From contig JAPLJY010000327.1 in the NCBI GenBank assembly GCA_026388345.1, positions 1-6,499 on the forward strand: 6,499 bases of DNA, in the 5' to 3' direction. Source of the DNA: Deltaproteobacteria bacterium. Its GTDB lineage: Bacteria; Desulfobacterota; Syntrophia; Syntrophales; UBA5619. The notes under the pieces were generated by a model. The model had not been told where the DNA came from, made no database searches, and was given only the letters and a program-made list of their open reading frames with translations. Shown piece after piece: positions 1 through 4,799 of this stretch; the stretch's first letter is position 1; the number at the start of each line of letters is the position of its first letter. The position numbers and the translations under genes were made by a program.

Positions 1-842
1 GCGCTGTCGGTTTTTCCGATGACGGCAAATCGGTCATGAACGCCTCTCTGATGCGCCGGGCGCTCGAATACGCCTCCTCCCTAAGTATGCCGGTCATCGC
101 GCACTGCGAAGACCGGAACCTCTCCGCAGGCGGGATGATGCACGAGGGTTTCGTCTCCACCGAAATCGGCCTCCCCGGCATCCCCGGGATTGCGGAAGAC
201 GTCATGATCGCCCGGGATCTCCTCCTCGCCGAATTCACGGGGGCGCCCCTGCACATCGCCCATGTCAGCACCGCCGGGGCGGTCCGCCTGATCCGCGAGG
301 CCAAGACCCGCGGTGTCCGGGTCACTACGGAGACTGCGCCCCATTACTTCACGCTGACCGATGAGGCCGTCCGCACGTTCGACACCGCCACGAAGGTCTA
401 CCCGCCCCTCCGCGGCGCGGAGGATCGCGCGGCCATCCGTGAGGGGCTCCGCGACGGAACCCTCGATGTGATCGCAAGCGATCACGCGCCCCACGCCCGG
501 ACGGACAAAGAGGTCGAATTCGACTATGCCGCAAGCGGCCTCACGGGGCTGGAAACCTCCCTCGCCCTCTCTCTCCGCCTAGTGGAAGAGGGGTTTCTGA
601 CGCTGCCGGAGCTGATCGAAAAGATGACCGTCAATGCCGCCCGGATCCTCCGCATCCCGAAGGGGACCCTTGCCGACGGCGCCGACGCCGATATTACCGT
701 CATCGACCCCGACCTGGAATGGACCGTCGATCGCGGACTTTTCCGTTCCCGGGGGAAGAACTCCCCCTTTCACAACTGGACCCTGAAGGGTAAAGCGGTC
801 CTGACGATCGTCGGCGGCGTGATCCGTTTCCGCGATTTCTGA
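1..842 (+). CDS. pyrC: Dihydroorotase, class I (5'-truncated by window edge)
   Basis: Cytoplasmic metalloenzyme that reversibly cyclises N-carbamoyl-L-aspartate to L-dihydroorotate, the third step of de novo pyrimidine synthesis. The frame is open from base 3, giving 279 visible codons before the TGA at 840-842. Family members are about 425-430 residues, so roughly 150 N-terminal residues, including the HxH metal motif, lie outside the window. Visible hallmarks in order: AVGFSDDG (bases 3-26, holding an expected metal-bridging Asp), AHCED (99-113), LHIAHVS (from 249), the PHYF and KVYPPLR region, and ASDHAPH (474-494, catalytic Asp). The usual C-terminal GADADITVIDP and KNSPFHNW segments follow. 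An ATG at 36 is internal to conserved sequence and is not the start. The gene ends one base before recO, which points to a shared transcript. Family assignment is secure. It could only be confused with an inactive PyrC-like paralogue, and the intact visible metal residues argue against that. Confidence 0.95.
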   Translation, partial: AVGFSDDGKSVMNASLMRRALEYASSLSMPVIAHCEDRNLSAGGMMHEGFVSTEIGLPGIPGIAEDVMIARDLLLAEFTGAPLHIAHVSTAGAVRLIREAKTRGVRVTTETAPHYFTLTDEAVRTFDTATKVYPPLRGAEDRAAIREGLRDGTLDVIASDHAPHARTDKEVEFDYAASGLTGLETSLALSLRLVEEGFLTLPELIEKMTVNAARILRIPKGTLADGADADITVIDPDLEWTVDRGLFRSRGKNSPFHNWTLKGKAVLTIVGGVIRFRDF

Positions 843-843
843 C

Positions 844-1620
844 ATGACCCGGGCAAGAACACAGCAGCAGACAGAGGCCATTGTACTGCGGGTGATCGAT
901 TACGGCGAATCCGACCGGATCGTGACCTTCTGCACCGCGGACTTCGGGAAGATCCGGGGAATCGCCAAAGGGGCCAGAAGAAGCCGGAAACGATTCGCAA
1001 ATGCCCTTGAGCCCTTTTCCTGCTCCCGGGTTCAATTTTCGCGGAGGGGTCCGGACAACCTGGCCCTGATCGAGGGATGCGACGTCCTCTCGCATTTTCC
1101 CGGTATCCGCGCCGATCTGGAAAAAACGCTGGCCGCTTCCTATCTAATCGATCTCACGGATCAGTTCACTCCGGAAGACAAGAAGAACGAGGCCTCTTTT
1201 TTTCTTCTGCACGATTTTCTCCGGTGCCTGGATGGAACCGCCATGACGGATGCCCTTCTGCGTTTCTTCGAGATCCGCCTCCTCCGGATCTCCGGGTACG
1301 ACCCGGTTTTGAACCACTGTCTCTGCTGCAAAACGCCGATCGGAAAACAGGCAGCCTACCGTTTCGACGCCGCAAAAGGCGGCCTGACCTGCAACGTCTG
1401 CGGGCCCGAAAGCCCGGACGCCATCCCCGTCTCCCTCGGGACAATCCGGACGTTGCTCCTGGGACGCGAGATGGAGATCGGCCGTCTGGGCCGCCTGCTC
1501 CTGTCGGATCAGTCCGCGGACGAAAGCCGGCGTCTTCTCGCCCATTTCATCCGCCACATCCTCGGACGGGAGCTGAAATCGGTTCACGTCCTGAATGAAA
1601 TCCGCCGCCTGGGAATCTGA
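844..1620 (+). CDS. recO: DNA repair protein RecO
   Basis: Mediator of the RecFOR recombination pathway. By family knowledge it binds single-stranded DNA and SSB, works with RecR to load RecA at gaps, and can anneal complementary strands. The protein has 258 residues, the usual size. The N-terminal OB-fold region (about residues 1-85) opens with the typical EAIVLRVIDYGESDRIVTF stretch and includes GAR and LEPF-type segments. The helical C-terminal part carries a zinc-finger pattern: HCLCC (C159, C161, C162) and LTCNVC (C183, C186), equivalent to the CxxC...CxxC found in many bacterial RecO proteins and absent from the E. coli type. The tail has HILGRELKSVHVL, the usual LGR-LKS signature. The ATG at 844 lies one base after the pyrC stop and has no clear Shine-Dalgarno, so translation is probably coupled to pyrC. 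The start fits the family N-terminus, and the family call is confident. Confidence 0.95.
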   Translation: MTRARTQQQTEAIVLRVIDYGESDRIVTFCTADFGKIRGIAKGARRSRKRFANALEPFSCSRVQFSRRGPDNLALIEGCDVLSHFPGIRADLEKTLAASYLIDLTDQFTPEDKKNEASFFLLHDFLRCLDGTAMTDALLRFFEIRLLRISGYDPVLNHCLCCKTPIGKQAAYRFDAAKGGLTCNVCGPESPDAIPVSLGTIRTLLLGREMEIGRLGRLLLSDQSADESRRLLAHFIRHILGRELKSVHVLNEIRRLGI

Positions 1621-1637
1621 ATGGCCGCGATTTCATA

Positions 1638-1667
1638 TTGACATGCGAACAGGCGCCGTGTTAAGAA
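1638..1667 (+). promoter_or_regulatory. Candidate sigma-70 promoter for glyQ-glyS
   Basis: TTGACA at 1638-1643 matches the -35 consensus perfectly. After an 18-base spacer comes TAAGAA at 1662-1667, preceded by TG at 1659-1660 as in an extended -10 element. The -10 itself matches only three of six consensus positions, so the TG may compensate. Transcription would begin near 1674, giving a leader of about 55 bases before glyQ. The position in the AT-richer gap between recO and glyQ supports the call. This is inference from motif matching; no terminator separates recO from glyQ, so readthrough is also likely. Confidence 0.4.
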
Positions 1668-1685
1668 CCTCCCCGTAAAAATCTC

Positions 1686-1697
1686 CATGATATCATG
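1686..1697. repeat. Perfect 12-base palindrome in the glyQ leader
   Basis: CATGATATCATG reads the same on both strands. It lies 31 bases upstream of the glyQ start and just downstream of the candidate promoter, where an operator could sit. It also contains TATCAT (1691-1696), a five-of-six match to a -10 hexamer, but no -35 lies at the right distance. It is not followed by a T-run and is too short and AT-rich to terminate transcription. Function is unknown and it may be chance. Confidence 0.4.
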
Positions 1698-1718
1698 AAA
1701 TAACATGTTTTGACCTAC

Positions 1719-1724
1719 AGGAGG
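1719..1724 (+). promoter_or_regulatory. Ribosome binding site deciding the glyQ GTG start
   Basis: AGGAGG, extended to AGGAGGAG through 1726, is near-perfect anti-16S complementarity, with four bases between the core and the GTG at 1729. The only nearby ATG (1727-1729) is followed at once by TGA (1730-1732), so it cannot start glyQ. The next in-frame codon upstream region reaches a TGA at 1711-1713. GTG at 1729 is therefore the only reasonable start. Confidence 0.8.
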
Positions 1725-1728
1725 AGAT

Positions 1729-2601
1729 GTGACCTTTCAGGAATTGATCTTTGCCCTCGAACGGTACTGGGCAGGACAGGGGTGCATCGTCCAGCAGCCC
1801 TACGACATCGAGGTGGGCGCCGGCACCTTCAATCCGGCCACCTTTCTGCGGGCCCTGGGACCGGAACCCTGGAACGTGGCCTATGTGGAACCCTCCCGGA
1901 GACCCACAGACGGCCGCTACGGCGAAAACCCGAACCGGCTTCAACACTACTATCAGTACCAGGTGATCATGAAGCCGTCGCCCCTCAACATCCAGGAACT
2001 CTACCTGGACTCCCTGAAGAGCTTCGGCATCGACCCCCTGGAGCATGACATCCGCTTCGTGGAGGACGACTGGGAATCGCCCACTGTCGGCGCCTGGGGC
2101 CTCGGCTGGGAGGTGTGGCTCGACGGGATGGAGATCTCCCAGTTCACCTACTTTCAGCAGGTCGGGGGTTTCGATTGCCGCCCCGTCAGCGCGGAGCTGA
2201 CCTACGGCACCGAACGGATCGCCATGTATATCCAAGGGATCGACAATGTCTATGACCTCGAGTGGGCAAAGGGGATCAAATACGGCGACGTCCACCACCA
2301 GAGCGAGGTGGAGTGGTCCATTTACAATTTCGAGACCGCCGATATCCCCCAGCTCCGGCAACGCTTTGACATGTACGAGGCCGAAGGAATCCGGACGGCG
2401 GAAAAAGGCCTCGTGCTGCCGACCTACGACCATTGTCTCAAGTGCTCCCACACCTTTAACCTGCTGAACGCCCGGGGGGCGATCAGCGTGGCCGAGAGGA
2501 CGAGCTACATCGGCCGGGTGCGGAACTTGGCACGCCTGAGCGCCGAGGGTTATCTCAGGCAGCGGGAGGCCATGGGCTACCCCCTGCTGAAATCAAAATA
2601 G
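1729..2601 (+). CDS. glyQ: Glycyl-tRNA synthetase alpha subunit
   Basis: Catalytic-core subunit of the bacterial alpha2beta2 glycyl-tRNA synthetase, a class II enzyme that activates glycine with ATP and, with the beta subunit, charges tRNA-Gly in the cytoplasm. The protein has 290 residues, the normal family length. Signatures: [18 protein letters not shown] at the N-terminus, [41 protein letters not shown] (residues 58-77), [19 protein letters not shown] (126-144) and [11 protein letters not shown] (157-167), the last probably class II motif 3 with R163. A conserved [19 protein letters not shown] segment precedes the C-terminal helices. Translation starts at GTG behind a strong Shine-Dalgarno. 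The TAG stop at 2599-2601 is part of the glyS ribosome site, so the two subunits are made from one message. The call is essentially certain. Confidence 0.98.
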   Translation: MTFQELIFALERYWAGQGCIVQQPYDIEVGAGTFNPATFLRALGPEPWNVAYVEPSRRPTDGRYGENPNRLQHYYQYQVIMKPSPLNIQELYLDSLKSFGIDPLEHDIRFVEDDWESPTVGAWGLGWEVWLDGMEISQFTYFQQVGGFDCRPVSAELTYGTERIAMYIQGIDNVYDLEWAKGIKYGDVHHQSEVEWSIYNFETADIPQLRQRFDMYEAEGIRTAEKGLVLPTYDHCLKCSHTFNLLNARGAISVAERTSYIGRVRNLARLSAEGYLRQREAMGYPLLKSK

Positions 2602-2605
2602 GAGA
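2600..2605 (+). promoter_or_regulatory. glyS ribosome binding site overlapping the glyQ stop
   Basis: AGGAGA begins inside the glyQ TAG stop codon and lies six bases before the glyS ATG at 2612. This overlap favours coupled translation and matched subunit amounts, as expected for an alpha2beta2 enzyme. Confidence 0.75.
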
Positions 2606-2611
2606 ACATTC

Positions 2612-4684
2612 ATGGGCAAGGAACTGCTCTTGGAAATCGGAACCGAAGAGATCCCGGCCGCCTTTCTGCCGAAGGCGCTCAGGGATTTGGAGGAGATTGC
2701 CCGCCGGGAAATGGCGGTAAACCGTATACCCCACGGAGAGATCCGGACGATGGGGACGCCCCGCCGACTCTTCCTCGCGGTGGAAGAGGTTGCCCAGCGG
2801 CAGCAGGATCAGGTGATCGAGAAGCTGGGCCCGGCCGTCAGGGTCGCCTTCGATGAGCAGGGGAACCCCTCCCGGGCCGCCGTCGGCTTCGCCAGAGGCC
2901 AGGGGATCGAGGTCACCGAACTGGAACGGATCACGACGGAAAAGGGGGAGTACGTCTGCGCCCGGAAGAAGATCACGGGCGAGGCGACGGAGGGCCTCCT
3001 CCCGGCGATCCTGACGAAGGTCATTACCGACATCCCCTTCCGCAAGTCGATGCGCTGGTCGGACCTGGAGTTCCGCTTTGCACGGCCGATCCACTGGATC
3101 CTCGCCCTCTACGACGGCCGGATCGTCCCCTTCCGGATCGCGAATCTCGAAAGCGGCAATACCAGCCGAGGCCACCGTTTCATGAGCCCCGGTTCCTTCC
3201 CGGTGGCCAACCGGGAAGAATACCTGGCCAAAACGCGAGACAATTTTGTAATTGTCGATCCTGACGAGCGGAAGCGAATCATCCGCGAGGAGGCAACCAA
3301 GGCGGCCCTCACCGTCGGCGGCCGGGTCCTCCCGTCCGAGGAACTCCTCGAAACGGTGACCTACCTGACCGAATACCCGACGGTCGTCTGCGGGAATTTC
3401 GACCGGGAGTACCTGATGCTCCCCCAGGAGGTGCTTATCACCACGATGATCTCCCACCAGAAATATTTTCCGGTGGTGGATGAAAGAGGCGCGCTCCTCC
3501 CCCACTTCCTCACAATCAACAACACCCTGGCCCGGGATCCTGCGGTCGTGAAGAGGGGAAACGAGAAGGTGATCCGCGCCCGCCTCTCCGACGCGCGTTT
3601 CTTCTTCGAGGCGGACCGGAAGATCCCCCTCGATCGTCGCTTGGAGGACCTCAGGAAGGTCGTCTTCCATACCCTTCTTGGAACATCCTATGAAAAGGTC
3701 ATGCGTTTCCGGCAACTCGCGGCATGGATCGCCGGCCGGATCGATCCGGACCTCGCGGACAGGGTGGATCGCGCCGCACTGCTCGCAAAGGCCGATCTGG
3801 ATACCCAGATGGTCGGCGAATTCGCCGAACTGCAGGGCATCATGGGTCGGGAATACGCCCTTCTCGCCGGCGAGGATCGCGTTGTGGCAAAGGCCATTTA
3901 TGAGCATTACCTGCCCACGGCGGCGGGCGGAGAGCTGCCCGAAACTGACGAAGGGGCCATCGTGAGTATCGCCGACAAGACGGACACGATCGTCGGGTTC
4001 TTCGGCGTCGGTCTGATCCCGACGGGGACCGCCGATCCGTATGCCCTGCGCCGGCAGGCGCTCGGCATCATCAACATCATCCTTGCGAAACGCTACTCCC
4101 TGCCCCTAAGCGCCCTGATCGATGAAAGCCTCGCCATCCTCGGGCCCCTGCTGAAGCACCCTTCCGACGAAACCAAAGGCGCCGTTCTGGAATTCTTCAA
4201 GGGCCGGTTCGAGAACCAGCTCATCGCCCAGGGCCATCCCTACGACGTGGTCGACGCCGTCCTGGCAACCGGCGTGCAGAACCTGGTCACCGCGGATGAA
4301 AAGATCCGGGCGATGGAAACCTTCAAGTCCGATCCGGATTTTCAGCCGCTCGCCATCGCCTTCAAGCGGGTGGTCAACATCATCCGCGGTTTCCAAAACG
4401 GCGCAGTCGATCCGGGCCTGTTTTCGGGCACGGAAGAGAAGAATCTCCATGATGCCTTTCTGAAGATCCGCGAGACGGTTTTCATGCTGATCTCCCGGGG
4501 GGATTATTCAGGCGTTCTCGGCGAACTGGCGCGGCTCCGGGAACCGGTGGATGCCTTTTTCGAGACGGTTCTCGTCATGGCGGAAGATGATCAAATCCGT
4601 AGAAACCGGCTCTCCCTGTTGGAGGAGATTTCCACCCTCTTCCACGATGTCGCCGATTTTTCCCGGATCGTGACGGAGGCTTAA
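2612..4684 (+). CDS. glyS: Glycyl-tRNA synthetase beta subunit
   Basis: Partner of GlyQ in the alpha2beta2 glycyl-tRNA synthetase; by family knowledge it supplies most of the tRNA recognition, including a C-terminal anticodon-binding region. The protein has 690 residues, the usual size. Signatures: LEIGTEEIPA (residues 7-16), TPRRLFLAVEEV, KLGPAVRVAFDEQGNPSRAA, the KSMRWSDLEFRFARPIHWIL block, and LMLPQEVLITTMISHQKYFP. The HD-like core follows with ADLDTQMVGEFAELQGIMG (394-412), then ADKTDTIVGFF (454-464) and PTGTADPYALRRQALG (470-485). The last roughly 120 residues form the DALR-type helical domain. The gene ends in tandem in-frame TAA TAA codons (4682-4687). No truncation or frameshift is seen. 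A long antisense open frame over its first half is a codon-bias shadow. Confidence 0.98.
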   Translation: MGKELLLEIGTEEIPAAFLPKALRDLEEIARREMAVNRIPHGEIRTMGTPRRLFLAVEEVAQRQQDQVIEKLGPAVRVAFDEQGNPSRAAVGFARGQGIEVTELERITTEKGEYVCARKKITGEATEGLLPAILTKVITDIPFRKSMRWSDLEFRFARPIHWILALYDGRIVPFRIANLESGNTSRGHRFMSPGSFPVANREEYLAKTRDNFVIVDPDERKRIIREEATKAALTVGGRVLPSEELLETVTYLTEYPTVVCGNFDREYLMLPQEVLITTMISHQKYFPVVDERGALLPHFLTINNTLARDPAVVKRGNEKVIRARLSDARFFFEADRKIPLDRRLEDLRKVVFHTLLGTSYEKVMRFRQLAAWIAGRIDPDLADRVDRAALLAKADLDTQMVGEFAELQGIMGREYALLAGEDRVVAKAIYEHYLPTAAGGELPETDEGAIVSIADKTDTIVGFFGVGLIPTGTADPYALRRQALGIINIILAKRYSLPLSALIDESLAILGPLLKHPSDETKGAVLEFFKGRFENQLIAQGHPYDVVDAVLATGVQNLVTADEKIRAMETFKSDPDFQPLAIAFKRVVNIIRGFQNGAVDPGLFSGTEEKNLHDAFLKIRETVFMLISRGDYSGVLGELARLREPVDAFFETVLVMAEDDQIRRNRLSLLEEISTLFHDVADFSRIVTEA

Positions 4685-4685
4685 T

Positions 4686-4700
4686 AATTCATATTGAATT
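4686..4700. repeat. Short AT-rich inverted repeat after glyS
   Basis: AATTC and GAATT form 5-base arms around a 5-base ATATT loop, with the T-run TTTTT at 4699-4703 at its 3' edge. The stem is far too weak for a classical intrinsic terminator, so I call it only an inverted repeat. It is the only hairpin-like element I see between glyS and the next gene. Confidence 0.3.
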
Positions 4701-4744
4701 TTTATCCATTCTGATTTAGCCTCCTCGTGTACGCATTCGGTCAG

Positions 4745-4750
4745 TATACT
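4745..4750 (+). promoter_or_regulatory. Candidate -10 hexamer for the ATPase gene
   Basis: TATACT matches the sigma-70 -10 consensus at five of six positions and sits in the 115-base gap before the ATPase gene. No TTGACA-like -35 is found 16-18 bases upstream (that region reads CTCCTCGT), so the promoter would be weak or activator-dependent. Transcription would start near 4757 and give a leader of about 43 bases to the ATG at 4800. No sigma-54 -24/-12 pattern was seen. Confidence 0.25.
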
Positions 4751-4789
4751 GCTGATGGCGTCCGGAGATTATTCAGTGTCGTTCAAAAC

Positions 4790-4793
4790 GGAG
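4790..4793 (+). promoter_or_regulatory. Ribosome binding site deciding the ATPase start
   Basis: GGAG lies six bases before the ATG at 4800. An in-frame ATG at 4755 and a GTG at 4776 exist upstream, but neither has a Shine-Dalgarno, and 4755 falls about where transcription would begin from the candidate -10. The 4800 start is preferred. Confidence 0.6.
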
Positions 4794-4799
4794 ACAGCC

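Noticed and set aside
1621..1641. Six-codon ATG frame directly after the recO stop
   Set aside because: No Shine-Dalgarno, ends within seven codons, and overlaps the candidate -35; no reason to treat it as a leader peptide.
1621..1728. T-box or glycine riboswitch upstream of glyQ
   Set aside because: The gap is only 108 bases, lacks the T-box core sequence and any terminator hairpin, and shows no glycine aptamer pattern that I can recognise.
1693..2451. 252-codon minus-strand open frame across glyQ
   Set aside because: Antisense mirror of conserved GlyQ codons; no family resemblance.
2555..3907. 450-codon open frame on the minus strand across glyS
   Set aside because: It lies wholly antisense to a gene with clear GlyS signatures, has no recognisable domain, and is expected from the GC-rich codon bias of the + strand.
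4686..4703. Intrinsic terminator after glyS
   Set aside because: The stem is five AT-rich pairs with a short T-run; too weak to support a terminator call.
4755..4799. Upstream in-frame ATG at 4755 as the ATPase start
   Set aside because: It lacks a ribosome site and sits about where transcription would begin from TATACT; the ATG at 4800 has GGAG at proper spacing.
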